Of a stretch of 36,670 nucleotides of DNA, positions 24,240 through 33,601 are shown piece by piece. The translations under genes were made by a program, and so were the position numbers. The notes under the pieces are model-generated. The model had not been told where the DNA came from. It saw only the letters and a program-made list of their open reading frames with translations, and did not search any database. Source of the DNA: Fidelibacterota bacterium (lineage in GTDB: Bacteria; Fidelibacterota; UBA8477; JABMPR01); contig JAIPGJ010000016.1 in the NCBI GenBank assembly GCA_021736185.1, forward strand, positions 1 to 36,670, in the 5' to 3' direction. The stretch's first letter is position 1. Every line of letters begins with the position of its first letter.

Positions 24240-24330
24240 GATTTGTCACACTGAGCTCGCCTGCCAAGTCGTAGCTTGTCATCCTGAGCCCGTCGAAGGA
24301 TAAAGCGAAGACTGGTCGAAGTGTTCTCTA
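24240..24330. repeat. dispersed intergenic repeat of the TCATCCTGAGC...GTCGAAGGA type
   Basis: Contains TGTCACACTGAGC and, 35 bases later, TGTCATCCTGAGCCCGTCGA, followed by GGTCGAAGTG. These are the arms of an intergenic repeat seen in many unrelated bacterial genomes; its minus-strand translation gives the familiar LRRAQDD string. It fills most of the 169-base gap between cvfB and dtd. Only this copy is obvious in the window. Confidence 0.65.
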
Positions 24331-24345
24331 ATGACATAGAGGAAA

Positions 24346-24801
24346 TTAGCGGGGGAATTTCACCATGCTGTCCATTACCAGGGTTACGGGACCCTCATTC
24401 ATGATGTGGACTTGCATTTCGGCCCCGAACTCACCCTTTTCGACTTCAATTCCCTGGTGCCAGAGCTGGTCCATGAAGTATTCATAAAGCGGGATGGCTT
24501 TGTCAGGTCGAGCAGCTTTGGTGAAACCGGGTCTTCGACCGCGTTTATAATCTGCAAGCAAGGTAAACTGGGAAATTACCAGCGCTTTTCCTTCCACATC
24601 CTTGATGGATAAATTCATCTTTTCGTTTTCATCCTCAAAGATTCTTAAGCCGACTATCTTTTCTGCCAGCCAGTCGGCATCCTGCTGAGAATCATCCTCG
24701 GCGACACCTAACAGAATGACATACCCTTTGTCAATCTTCCCTCTGGATCGACCAGAGATTTTGACTTCGCCGCTGCTAACTCTTTGAAGCACTGCAATCA
24801 T
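24346..24801 (-). CDS. dtd: D-aminoacyl-tRNA deacylase
   Basis: Hydrolyses D-amino acids (and glycine mischarged on tRNA-Ala) from tRNA, a translation proofreading step. 151 residues, the standard length. Hallmarks are intact: VLQRVSSGEVKI at the N-terminus, the SQFTLLADYKRGRRPGF motif with the SQFTL catalytic strand, and the cross-subunit NEGPVTLVMDS motif, whose GP dipeptide rejects L-amino acids. It lies 54 bases downstream of the dnaE stop on the same strand, so it may be read through from dnaE. No strong ribosome site is seen before ATG 24801. Confidence 0.95.
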   Translation of the reverse strand: MIAVLQRVSSGEVKISGRSRGKIDKGYVILLGVAEDDSQQDADWLAEKIVGLRIFEDENEKMNLSIKDVEGKALVISQFTLLADYKRGRRPGFTKAARPDKAIPLYEYFMDQLWHQGIEVEKGEFGAEMQVHIMNEGPVTLVMDSMVKFPR

Positions 24802-24855
24802 GGTTTTATTAAAATAATTCTTTCGACATACTCAGAATGCCACGGAAGAAAATAA

Positions 24856-27800
24856 TTAGGCCAGCCAGACATTTGCTTCACCAAAGGCTTCTCGTAAGGT
24901 TCGGATAAAACCTCTATTTGCTGAAACACGGGTGCTCCTGGCCAGCATGATTCTTTCACGCTGCTCACCTTCACGGAGGTGAAAAATCAAGGTGCAGGCG
25001 CCTGAATAGCGTTTGGCCAGAACCTGGGTTTCATCCAGAACATTACCCTGGAGAAGAGCTGGATCAAAGGCGATATGAACTTCCTTGGCATATTCATTTT
25101 GACCCTCTTCCAGAGGGATAACCTTGTTCACCAGAACCTTCAGATCGTCGTCACTTCTTTTCGAAATCCGACCTTCCAGATATACCCGGGAATCATTGAC
25201 GATATATTCTTTATGCTTGGTAAAGGCGTCAGAGAATGCCAGGGCTTCGATGGATCCCGCCAGGCCATTGAGTGTGAAGAAAGCCATCTGGTTATTACGC
25301 TTATCATAATGGATTTTCATCCCGGAAATAATACCACCAACTCGCACTTCCTGCTCATCCCGAGTAAGCGACAGATCCATGAGATCCACATTGGAAAAGG
25401 CTTGAATCTCACTTTCAAAGCCATGGAGCGGGTGTCCAGTGAGGTAAAACCCAATATATTCACGTTCTCGATTGAGCATGTCCATGTTGTTCCAGGCTGG
25501 AGCATCGTTGAGCTCGGGCTCGCGGATCATGGCAGATTCACCGCCACCACCAAAGAGATCTGTTTGATTCGTATTTTTTAGTGTTTGAACGCGCTGGCCA
25601 TGGAGGACGGCATCTTCAACACTGAGAAATTTTTCCCAGCGTGTCCCCGGGAGTGAATCCATGGCACCACTCCCCACCAGGGCTTCAACCACACCCTTGT
25701 TGAGACTCTGGGAGTCTACACGGGAACAAAAATCAAAAATGGATTTAAACGGTCCACTATCCAGACGTTCCTGCATGATGACTTCAGCCGCTTTGGAACC
25801 CACCTTTTTAATGGCATTTAAACCATAAATAATACTTTTTCCTTCACCAGGGGCAAAACGAACCATACTGGCATTTACATCGGGTGCAATGGTTTGAATA
25901 CCCAGTTTGTTGCACTCTGCCAGGAGCATCTGGATTTTCTCCGTATTATCCTTTTCAGAGCTCATGTTGGCAGCCATAAACTCCACAGGATAATGCGTTT
26001 TCAGGTAAGCGGTCTGGTAGGCAATGACTGAATAGGCTGCAGAGTGACTTTTATTAAAGCCATATTCCGCGAATTTCTCAATGAGGTCCCAGATTTTGCT
26101 GGCCAGCTTTTCATTGATATCATTTTTGCGAGCACCGGAAATAAACTCTTCCTTCATCTCATCCATGAGGGACTTGATCTTTTTACCCATGGCCCGGCGC
26201 ATGAGATCAGCTTTTGAGAGAGAGAAGCCAGCAATCACCGAACCCAGCTGCATGACTTGTTCCTGGTAGACAATAATACCGTAGGTTTCTTTTAGAATCT
26301 CCTCCATCAAGGGGTGGAGAGAGGTCACTTTTTGCTCGCCATGTTTACGGGCAATAAAGTCATTGATGTTGCCCATGGGGCCTGGTCGATACAGGGCATT
26401 CATGGCAAAGAGATCTTCAAGCACCGTGGGCTTGAGCTTTTTTAAGTACTCACGCATACCAGTGGATTCAAACTGGAAGAGTCCGATGGTGAGACCGTCT
26501 GCAAAGAGCTTATATACAGCAGGATCATCCATGGGAATGGTGGAGATGTCAATTTCAACACCCTGGAATTTCTGAATGAGCTCGATGGCTTCCTGAATGA
26601 CAGTCAATGTTCTCAAACCCAGGAAGTCAAATTTTATTAATCCGACGTCTTCCAGAGCCTTCATGTCGTACTGGCTGGTTACGGAACCGTCCTTAGGCGA
26701 TTTGTAAAGGGGGATATAATCGGTGAGTTTCCCTGGTGCGATCACCAGACCTGCAGCATGCTTACCGGCATTGCGGTTCATGCCCTCCAGGACTTCAGAG
26801 TAGTCAAAAAGCTGTTTGTGCACTTCATCAAGTTCAGAGGCCAATTTCAGTTCGGGACTCTTTTTGAGCGCTTGAGGCAGCTTGATTCCCAACTCTTCAG
26901 GAACCAGTTTGGCGATACGGTCGGTTTCTTTAATGGGTACTTCAAGGACGCGCCCCACATCGCGAATAACAGCACGTGCCTTGAGTTTATTAAAAGTAAT
27001 AATCTGGGTAACCGAATCATGCCCAAAGCGTTCTCGCATATAATCGATGACCTCTTCTCGTCTGTCGTAGCAAAAATCGATATCGATATCGGGCATACTG
27101 ACGCGATCGGGATTCAAAAAGCGCTCAAAGAGCAAATCATACTGAAGCGGATCAAGATCAGTAATCCCCAGGGAATATGCCACCAGACTCCCTGCCGCCG
27201 AACCTCGTCCAGGTCCCACGGGGATACCCTGTTTCTTGGCATAATTAACAAAATCATGGGTAATGAGAAAGTATCCAGGGAAGCCCATTTTTTTGATGAC
27301 GTCCAGCTCATAATTCAAGCGCTCTTTGTAGCGATCATCGATATTTTTCACCCGTCGATCCATACCTTCCCAGGTGATTTTATCCAGATGATCATTCAGG
27401 GAACGACCTTCAGGAATGGGAAATTCAGGCATATGGTTGACGCCGGTTTCCAGCTTGAACTGGCACATTTCATTGATGCGCAGGGTATTCTCAATGGCTT
27501 CAGGAACATCTTTGAAGAGTTCTACCATTTGATCAGCACTTTTAATGTAAATGTCCCTGGTATCGTATTTCATGCGATTGGTATCGCTGACATACTTGCC
27601 ACGACCAATACAGATCAGGGCATCATGGGCCTTGTGATGATCGGCGCTGACATAGTGAGCATCATTGGTTGCTACCAGCGGGATGCCAGTATCTTTGGAG
27701 ACTTTCTGAACCACTTCGCGGGCAATGGCTTCGAGTTCAAGCTCCCGCCCCTCAAGGGTGAAGTGACGCTGCATTTCCAGAAAGAAATTACCCCGTCCAA

Positions 27801-28299
27801 AAATCTCATCGTATTCAAGGGCTTGCTCTTTGGCGCGGTCATAATCCCCGCGAGCAGCGTGATAGGTAACCTGACCACTTAGGCAGGCCGTGGTTGCAAC
27901 CAGGCCTTCAGAGTATAATCTCAACAAATCTTTATCAACGCGAGGCACAAAGTAGAAGCCATCCTGATAGGCCATGGAGGTCAGTTTTAGCAGATTACGA
28001 TAACCAATTTCATTTTTAGCCAGCAGGACCAGGTGATAGGCTCGTTTTCCTTCAGTCGGCATTCGTTTTTCAGTGTAAAGTCCAGGGGAAACGTAGGCTT
28101 CCATACCAATGATGGGTTTGATGTTGGCTTTTTTTGCAGCTTTGTAAAATTCCACGGCACCAAACATGTTGCCATGATCAGTCAGGGCGAAACTTTTCAT
28201 CTCCAGTTCGGAGACTTTGGATATGATTTGATCTATACGGGCAGCGCCATCCAGAAGCGAGTAGTGGGAGTGATTGTGAAGGTGAACGAATTCAGCCAC
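24856..28299 (-). CDS. dnaE: DNA polymerase III alpha subunit
   Basis: Main replicative polymerase, 1147 residues, full length for DnaE1. The N-terminal PHP domain has VHLHNHSHYSLLDG at 5-18 and LTDHGNMFGA at 39-48 with metal-binding residues intact, so PHP exonuclease activity is possible. The polymerase palm has GPGRGSAAGSLVAY at 362-375 and the catalytic PDIDIDF at 403-409 (Asp404, Asp406), with the third carboxylate expected in FDFLGLRT. A helix-hairpin-helix follows (VGSKAAEVIMQER), and an OB-fold near 990-1065 (VRVGGIISGMKIHYDKRNNQ) is at the end. GTG start at 28299 has AAGGA upstream. No intein or split is present. Confidence 0.97.
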   Translation of the reverse strand: MAEFVHLHNHSHYSLLDGAARIDQIISKVSELEMKSFALTDHGNMFGAVEFYKAAKKANIKPIIGMEAYVSPGLYTEKRMPTEGKRAYHLVLLAKNEIGYRNLLKLTSMAYQDGFYFVPRVDKDLLRLYSEGLVATTACLSGQVTYHAARGDYDRAKEQALEYDEIFGRGNFFLEMQRHFTLEGRELELEAIAREVVQKVSKDTGIPLVATNDAHYVSADHHKAHDALICIGRGKYVSDTNRMKYDTRDIYIKSADQMVELFKDVPEAIENTLRINEMCQFKLETGVNHMPEFPIPEGRSLNDHLDKITWEGMDRRVKNIDDRYKERLNYELDVIKKMGFPGYFLITHDFVNYAKKQGIPVGPGRGSAAGSLVAYSLGITDLDPLQYDLLFERFLNPDRVSMPDIDIDFCYDRREEVIDYMRERFGHDSVTQIITFNKLKARAVIRDVGRVLEVPIKETDRIAKLVPEELGIKLPQALKKSPELKLASELDEVHKQLFDYSEVLEGMNRNAGKHAAGLVIAPGKLTDYIPLYKSPKDGSVTSQYDMKALEDVGLIKFDFLGLRTLTVIQEAIELIQKFQGVEIDISTIPMDDPAVYKLFADGLTIGLFQFESTGMREYLKKLKPTVLEDLFAMNALYRPGPMGNINDFIARKHGEQKVTSLHPLMEEILKETYGIIVYQEQVMQLGSVIAGFSLSKADLMRRAMGKKIKSLMDEMKEEFISGARKNDINEKLASKIWDLIEKFAEYGFNKSHSAAYSVIAYQTAYLKTHYPVEFMAANMSSEKDNTEKIQMLLAECNKLGIQTIAPDVNASMVRFAPGEGKSIIYGLNAIKKVGSKAAEVIMQERLDSGPFKSIFDFCSRVDSQSLNKGVVEALVGSGAMDSLPGTRWEKFLSVEDAVLHGQRVQTLKNTNQTDLFGGGGESAMIREPELNDAPAWNNMDMLNREREYIGFYLTGHPLHGFESEIQAFSNVDLMDLSLTRDEQEVRVGGIISGMKIHYDKRNNQMAFFTLNGLAGSIEALAFSDAFTKHKEYIVNDSRVYLEGRISKRSDDDLKVLVNKVIPLEEGQNEYAKEVHIAFDPALLQGNVLDETQVLAKRYSGACTLIFHLREGEQRERIMLARSTRVSANRGFIRTLREAFGEANVWLA

Positions 28300-28337
28300 G
28301 GTGTATCCTTATTATGATTCCCCTGAGGGAAAAGCAA

Positions 28338-29171
28338 TTAAAAAGTCTGGCCGAAATATAGAGCGGCGAGACCCACAAAAATATCGAGTTTTAAAAACAA
28401 TTGTGCTCTCGAATAATTTTTTTTATCCGGTTGTTTCCAAAGCACAAATGCGAAAAACAGGAGGGGTAAATTTATCCCCAAGATGACAATCCATAAGTAA
28501 ACATGATTGTATACGCCAAAAAAGTAGGGAAGCATATCGAGGACCACAAAAGAGAGTATGAGCCAAAGGACCAAAACAAGTGTTTTGCTTTCCCCCCAGA
28601 CTAGGGGAAGGGTTCGAGCGTTATCTCTGGCATCACCTTCCATGTCTTCCAGATCCTTCACTATTTCTCTGATGAGTGTGAAACCAAAGGCCAGGGCAGC
28701 CATCACCAGGGTTGCCGGGATATTGCCAAAAGCTGAACCGACATAGATAAACGCCAACCCCAACATAAATGAAACGGTCAGATTACCAATGAGAGGCTGA
28801 CGTTTGAAGCAGGCGGAGTAAGCAATCAGTGTTGGAATCGAGATGAGACCAGCAATAATAAATGCCTGGAGTGATATGGACCATGAAAACAGACTGCCGG
28901 CGGCAAAAAGAAAGATGAGGTATATGCGAGCCTGTTTGACACTCATGGCTCCTGAAGGCAGGGGCCGATCCGGACGATTGATGCGGTCAATTTCCAGATC
29001 ATAGATATCATTGATGATATTGCCCCCGGCGTTTATGGTGATCACCGACAGTATAAGTAATATGAGAATATTTGTCTGTTCCAATTCTCCGAGGAAAGCT
29101 GTTGTGAGAACAACTGCCAGGGTCGCTTGAAGGAGATTCAGGGGTCTGAGAATAGTGATCCAGGGTCGCAT
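28338..29171 (-). CDS. UbiA-family prenyltransferase (GGGP geranylgeranyltransferase-like)
   Basis: A 277-residue integral membrane enzyme transferring an isoprenoid chain to an acceptor. The first Asp-rich motif NDIYDLEIDRINRPDRPLPS and the second KDLEDMEGDA, which bind the Mg-diphosphate, are both intact, with eight or so hydrophobic helices between and after them. The frame runs open to 29264, but that codon is TTG and the extra residues are not hydrophobic; ATG 29171 (MRPWITILRPLNLLQ) is where the family normally begins. UbiA members make quinones, hemes, chlorophylls and archaeal-type lipids; this motif spacing is that of the enzymes annotated as geranylgeranylglycerol-phosphate geranylgeranyltransferase in FCB bacteria. 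The actual acceptor is not known. Confidence 0.88.
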   Translation of the reverse strand: MRPWITILRPLNLLQATLAVVLTTAFLGELEQTNILILLILSVITINAGGNIINDIYDLEIDRINRPDRPLPSGAMSVKQARIYLIFLFAAGSLFSWSISLQAFIIAGLISIPTLIAYSACFKRQPLIGNLTVSFMLGLAFIYVGSAFGNIPATLVMAALAFGFTLIREIVKDLEDMEGDARDNARTLPLVWGESKTLVLVLWLILSFVVLDMLPYFFGVYNHVYLWIVILGINLPLLFFAFVLWKQPDKKNYSRAQLFLKLDIFVGLAALYFGQTF

Positions 29172-29366
29172 GCTCGAAGCTAAACCAGAAGCAGACGGGA
29201 TGAAGTGAAAAGGATTGATTTGAGAGACAATTGATAGATGCTCCTTGCTATAATCAAGACACAAATATAGTTTTTAGCACTATCAGGTAATGACAATCTA
29301 CCTGGCACTATCTTTTTGATGCGAAAAGATCAACGATCTTCTTTTATTTGAAATAAAAAGGGTCTT

Positions 29367-30608
29367 ATGCAATCTACTTTTTGGGGATCTCATGGGCGAG
29401 CGGTTTGCTTGCTAATTATGGTTAGCCTTGGCCTGTCTAGCGGACTTGGTTATACAACAGAGCGGGTAGTCCTGGTTATTATTGATGGTCTGCGCTACAG
29501 TGAGGGTATGGGTGACGCCACTCATGCCCAGGTTCCTAATATGGCTGCCCTAGCTGAACAAGGTGCTTTGGTTGGGGACTTTCAGAATGATGGTTTTACT
29601 TATACCTCCCGAGCGGTTCCAGCTATCTGGTGTGGCGCCTGGACGGAAATGAACACCTTTAATGATCCTTTTTGTAATGGAACCGCAAATAGTAGCTCTG
29701 AATTGCCTTCCGTTTTTGAATATTATCGAAAGCAACTCGACAAACCAGCTGAAGATTGCGTATATACCCTTAAAAATCTCTGTTCCTGGAAAGCGAGCCT
29801 GGATCCAGATTATGGGATGGATTATTGGCCACTTTATCATGAAGCTGGTGCAACGGATACAGATGTCTGGCATGAGACGGAGCAGGTGATCTCTGGCCTG
29901 GCCCCTCATTTCCTCCTCATGTATCTGGCTGATGTGGATTCCAGGGGGCATTCGGGTAATTGGGATGATTACCTCAATGCTATCTCAATCGCCGACAGTC
30001 TTGTCGGGGAACTTTGGAACACTCTCCTGGCCGATACTGCCTATGCCGGTAAAACCACCATGCTGGTAACCAATGACCATGGCCGACATGATTATGATTT
30101 CACTGGGCATGGCGATGGCTGTTTGGGTTGTCGGCACATACAACTCCTGGCCATTGGACCTGACATACAGAGTGGGCTGGTTTCAGAGATTCCCAGGACC
30201 ATACCTGATATCGCACCGACCATAGGAGAATTGCTTGGTTTTACAACTGAAGATGCCACCGGTACGGCGATGTTAGAATTGTTGAATCCAACGGCAGGAA
30301 CGGAGAAGCCTGAAGGGGGAATAACTCCTTCCTCCATTGCTCTGGAGCGTTTGTATCCCACACCATTTAATTCGGAGCTCAGTATTGAATATGAGTTGGA
30401 GGAATCGCATCAAGCAAGCATCCGTATTTTCAACCTCCGGGGAGAGCAGGTTTGGACCAGTGATCTTGCTTCAGATGGGCCAGGGGTGCACACTTTGAAA
30501 TGGAATGGCAGAGATCAAAATCAAAATGAATTAGCCTCGGGAATTTTTATTGTACAACTTTCGAATCAGCATCTTTCCCATTCACAGAAGGTGATATTGC
30601 TTAAATGA
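29367..30608 (+). CDS. secreted alkaline-phosphatase-superfamily hydrolase with C-terminal T9SS-like sorting domain
   Basis: A 413-residue exported protein with a signal segment (AVCLLIMVSLGLSSGLG, 12-28). The catalytic domain has the alkaline phosphatase/sulfatase metal-site pattern: Asp40 in VIIDGLRY, a likely nucleophile Thr80 in FTYTSRAVPAI, Asp191/His195 in ADVDSRGHSG, Asp237/His238 in VTNDHGRHD and His248 in GHGDGC. The substrate (phosphodiester, sulfate or other) is not readable. From about 325 there is a beta-sandwich ending ASGIFIVQLSNQ...SQKVILLK, with LYPTPFNSELSI at its start, as in type A C-terminal domains used by the type IX secretion system and in FlgD-like Ig folds. It would therefore be sent to the cell surface or outside. 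AGGG five bases before ATG 29367 supports the start. Confidence 0.85.
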   Translation: MQSTFWGSHGRAVCLLIMVSLGLSSGLGYTTERVVLVIIDGLRYSEGMGDATHAQVPNMAALAEQGALVGDFQNDGFTYTSRAVPAIWCGAWTEMNTFNDPFCNGTANSSSELPSVFEYYRKQLDKPAEDCVYTLKNLCSWKASLDPDYGMDYWPLYHEAGATDTDVWHETEQVISGLAPHFLLMYLADVDSRGHSGNWDDYLNAISIADSLVGELWNTLLADTAYAGKTTMLVTNDHGRHDYDFTGHGDGCLGCRHIQLLAIGPDIQSGLVSEIPRTIPDIAPTIGELLGFTTEDATGTAMLELLNPTAGTEKPEGGITPSSIALERLYPTPFNSELSIEYELEESHQASIRIFNLRGEQVWTSDLASDGPGVHTLKWNGRDQNQNELASGIFIVQLSNQHLSHSQKVILLK

Positions 30609-30620
30609 CAGGAGTTAAAG

Positions 30621-31424
30621 ATGAGTGATTATAAAAAATTCACACAGGCCAATCGGGAAGCCTGGAATGAAGCCATGCCTTACCATCAAAAAGCCAATGC
30701 TGACAAATGGGACAAAGCCTTTGCGACCCCGGGTTTCTCTGCCATTAGAGAACCGGCGGTAGCATTGATTTCAGAGCTGAATATCCAGGGACAAAAGATA
30801 GCCCACCTGTGCTGCAACAATGGAGTTGAACTGATGTCACTCAAAAACATGGGTGCTGGAGAATGTGTGGGTTTTGATATTTCTGACCAAGCCATTCAAG
30901 AGGCTCAGGAACGCGCGGACCGGTTTGGTATTCCATGTGAATTCGTTCAATTCGACATCTATAACATCTCGGAGAAATACCATAATAAATTTGATATTGT
31001 CTATATCAGTATCGGCTGTCTGGGGTGGATGCCGGCTATAGGGAGGTTTTTTGGCAAGGTCGCCGAACTTCTTAATGAATCCGGAGAACTTTTCATCCAT
31101 GAATCTCACCCTTTCTCCGAAATGCTGCCTGCAGACAATCTGGAAAATGTGGATCCCCTGAAAATTATTGAGCCCTATTTTAAAAAGGAGCCCTACATCG
31201 ATAACGATGGGATTGACTACATAGGAAAAACAACCTACAAATCCAAAACCATGTACTGGTTTGTCTGGACCCTCTCTGACATTATCATGGGAATAATCGA
31301 AAACGGCTTGAAGCTCAGGCATTTTTCAGAGTACCCCGACGATATATCGACGCTTCACCTGAAAAACCAGGAGATGGGACCGGACATCCCCCTGAGCTAT
31401 ATCCTCATAGCCGAGAAGGAATAG
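30621..31424 (+). CDS. class I SAM-dependent methyltransferase
   Basis: A 267-residue cytoplasmic enzyme with a Rossmann-like methyltransferase core: motif I IAHLCCNNGVELMSL (the usual DxGxGxG replaced by CCNNG, which some family members have), motif II VGFDISDQAIQEA, motif III VQFDIYN, then FDIVYISIG and the ESGELFIHESHPF strand. The N-terminal lead (NREAWNEAMPYHQKAN) and this spacing are those of the group annotated as methyltransferase type 11/12. The acceptor is unknown. GGAGTTAAAG precedes ATG 30621. The gene lies 12 bases after the phosphatase-like gene and 12 before the membrane methyltransferase gene; all three may be one unit. Confidence 0.85.
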   Translation: MSDYKKFTQANREAWNEAMPYHQKANADKWDKAFATPGFSAIREPAVALISELNIQGQKIAHLCCNNGVELMSLKNMGAGECVGFDISDQAIQEAQERADRFGIPCEFVQFDIYNISEKYHNKFDIVYISIGCLGWMPAIGRFFGKVAELLNESGELFIHESHPFSEMLPADNLENVDPLKIIEPYFKKEPYIDNDGIDYIGKTTYKSKTMYWFVWTLSDIIMGIIENGLKLRHFSEYPDDISTLHLKNQEMGPDIPLSYILIAEKE

Positions 31425-31436
31425 GAAGCAACGAAA

Positions 31437-32144
31437 ATGGCGAAAATCATCAGCACCATCCACAGGGCCACAGAATATTTAAGTCACGATTTGTTTGGAG
31501 GCCCGCGGGTGTTGAGTTTCAACTGGGTCATCAATTTCCAAAAGGGCATGACCCTGTTCTGGGTTCTGGGACTGATGTTTTTTTACGAGAACTTTTCCAT
31601 TCAGGCCTGGGTTTATCTGGCCTTACACGGAAGTTATGGTGTCATTTGGATACTTAAGGATGTCATCTTTCCGGATAGCAAGTGGCAGACTAAAATCACC
31701 TTCGGTGGTGGACTCATGGCTATCCTGGCTGTTCTGGGACCCTACTGGGTGGCACCCTATCTGCTGATCTCCCCGGTTTTGGGGGAGGCTCACTTCGGTG
31801 CGAATAATCTCTGGATGGCCATCGCGATCTGTATCTATGCCCTGGGTCTGACGCTCATGTTGACAGCAGATGCCCAAAAATTCTACATCTTGAAATATCA
31901 CAGAGGTCTCATCACTACGGGTCTATTTCGCTTTATCAGGCACCCCAACTACCTGGGTGAGATGATGATTTATGCTGCTTTCGCCATGGTCACCTGGCAC
32001 TGGATCCCGTGGGTCATCCTGGCCTGGGTGTGGCTGGGTTATTTCTCCATTAATATCATCATGAAGGAACGATCCATGGCGCGCTATGAGGAATGGGTGG
32101 AATACAAAAGACATTCGTGGTATTTAATTCCGTATATTCTCTAA
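31437..32144 (+). CDS. ICMT/DUF1295-like membrane methyltransferase
   Basis: A 235-residue membrane protein with about six hydrophobic helices. The C-terminal part has TTGLFRFIRHPNYLGEMMIY followed by an AFAM helix and MKERSMARYEEWVEYKRHSW, the SAM-binding and catalytic signature of the isoprenylcysteine carboxyl methyltransferase / phospholipid methyltransferase / DUF1295 superfamily (RHPNYLGE and the ER...Y..W ending). Members methylate membrane lipids, isoprenylated peptides or quinones, or act as steroid-reductase-like enzymes. The substrate is unknown. It lies 12 bases after a SAM methyltransferase gene. The 239-base A+T-rich gap that follows contains no recognised element. Confidence 0.85.
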   Translation: MAKIISTIHRATEYLSHDLFGGPRVLSFNWVINFQKGMTLFWVLGLMFFYENFSIQAWVYLALHGSYGVIWILKDVIFPDSKWQTKITFGGGLMAILAVLGPYWVAPYLLISPVLGEAHFGANNLWMAIAICIYALGLTLMLTADAQKFYILKYHRGLITTGLFRFIRHPNYLGEMMIYAAFAMVTWHWIPWVILAWVWLGYFSINIIMKERSMARYEEWVEYKRHSWYLIPYIL

Positions 32145-32383
32145 ATACTGTGTGGATCGTATTCAAAGCAGACGTTTAACCTTTAAATTCGAATGTATTA
32201 ACTCATTTACCAACTAACACATAAAAGTATTAACCACACAATTAATATTTCTTAATAATATTAGCCGGATTGTTGTTTTTGTTGGCAATTCAGAGCTTGA
32301 GAAACTATGTTTGCTCAATTTGGTATCAGGTCCCCGGATAGGATCTGGAAATATTTGAAATATGTTTTTTTATAAGGCAAACC

Positions 32384-33601
32384 ATGAGCATCAGCCAACT
32401 CGCAAAATCAATCCCAGCATCACCCACGCTGGCCCTGAACGATACGGCCCGTATCCTGAAGGAAAAGGGGGAAGCCGTCATCCATCTCGGTGGTGGCGAA
32501 CCAAAAAGCAAAGCTCCCATTGACGCCATTCTAGCGGCCTCCGCTAAATTGAATTCCGCAGAAATTAAATACACACCAACTGAGGGCATCCTTCCGCTGC
32601 GTCAAGCGGTTGTCCGTTATACAGAAGAAAATTATGGCCATCTCACTTCCCCAAAGAATATTCTCATTTCCAATGGAGCCAAGCAGTCCCTGTCGGTATT
32701 GCTCCTATCCATTGTGGATCCGCAGGATGAGGTCATTGTTTTAGCACCCTATTGGGTCAGCTATCCAGAAATGATCAAACTTGCTTATGGGAAACCAGTG
32801 ATTGTGACGCCTGAAGACGGTGGGCTGGAACCTACCATGGATGATATTACCCAGGCTGTTGGATCTTATACAAAAGCCATTATAGTAAATAGCCCAAGCA
32901 ACCCGTCAGGTGCTGTATATTCGAAGACGCTCATCGCTGAGCTGGTTAAATATTGTGAAAAAAAAGACATCTATCTCATCATGGATGATATCTACCATAA
33001 ACTGGTCTTTGAAGGAGATGAGTGGACATCACCATATCAGTTTGCCAAGGCGAATGAGGTTAAATCAAAATTGATCGTGGTGAATGGTGTCTCCAAAGCC
33101 TACGCCATGACAGGCTTTCGGATTGGATGGACGATAGCCAATACAAAGATTATCGAAGCGATGAATAACATTCAGGCACAGACAACCTCATGTGCCTCTG
33201 CCCTGTTACAGATTGCCGCCGTTGGCGCTTTGAATGGTATTCAAAGTGGTGTGGAAAGTCTCCGAACTACATTGCAAAATAATCGAGATATCATGATCAA
33301 TGAGTTGCGCACCATTGATGGCGTCCGGGTGGAAAAACCGGGTGGTACATTTTATTGCTTTCCGGACTTCAGCGCCTATGAAAAGAGTGCTGCCAAACTG
33401 AGTAAGCTGTTGTTGGACAAGGTTCGAGTTGTAACGGTTCCCGGTAACGAATTCGGCATGGATGGACACCTCCGGTTGAGCTATTGCGGAAGCATCAAGG
33501 ACATCAAGGATGGTGTTGAGCGAATTAAATGGGCGCTGGATCCCAAGGCACCCAATGAAATTTTTATCGGCGACCGGAAAATGGTGAGGGATTGGTCATG
33601 A
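32384..33601 (+). CDS. aspC: aspartate aminotransferase (class I, PLP)
   Basis: Interconverts aspartate and oxaloacetate with glutamate/2-oxoglutarate, 405 residues. PLP-site residues: NGAKQ at 97-101, APYWVSYPEM at 121-130, SPSNPSG at 170-176, DDIYHKL at 201-207, and the PLP lysine Lys238 in GVSKAYAMTGFRIGW. The C-terminal RLSYCGS arginine binds the substrate carboxylate. The family includes other aminotransferases, but the coupling to PEP carboxykinase favours aspartate, since its product oxaloacetate is that enzyme's substrate. AAGG lies upstream of ATG 32384. Its stop overlaps the next start by four bases (ATGA). Confidence 0.88.
   Translation: MSISQLAKSIPASPTLALNDTARILKEKGEAVIHLGGGEPKSKAPIDAILAASAKLNSAEIKYTPTEGILPLRQAVVRYTEENYGHLTSPKNILISNGAKQSLSVLLLSIVDPQDEVIVLAPYWVSYPEMIKLAYGKPVIVTPEDGGLEPTMDDITQAVGSYTKAIIVNSPSNPSGAVYSKTLIAELVKYCEKKDIYLIMDDIYHKLVFEGDEWTSPYQFAKANEVKSKLIVVNGVSKAYAMTGFRIGWTIANTKIIEAMNNIQAQTTSCASALLQIAAVGALNGIQSGVESLRTTLQNNRDIMINELRTIDGVRVEKPGGTFYCFPDFSAYEKSAAKLSKLLLDKVRVVTVPGNEFGMDGHLRLSYCGSIKDIKDGVERIKWALDPKAPNEIFIGDRKMVRDWS

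Noticed and set aside
24155-24337. 60-codon frame reading SLRFILRRAQDDK
   Set aside because: It is the known by-product of translating an intergenic repeat.
26758-27882. Open frame of 374 codons on the plus strand
   Set aside because: It lies wholly antisense to dnaE, whose motifs are intact; the translation has no recognisable domain and reflects codon bias of the opposite strand.
29172-29264. N-terminal extension of the UbiA-like enzyme
   Set aside because: The first codon would be TTG with no ribosome site; family similarity begins at ATG 29171.
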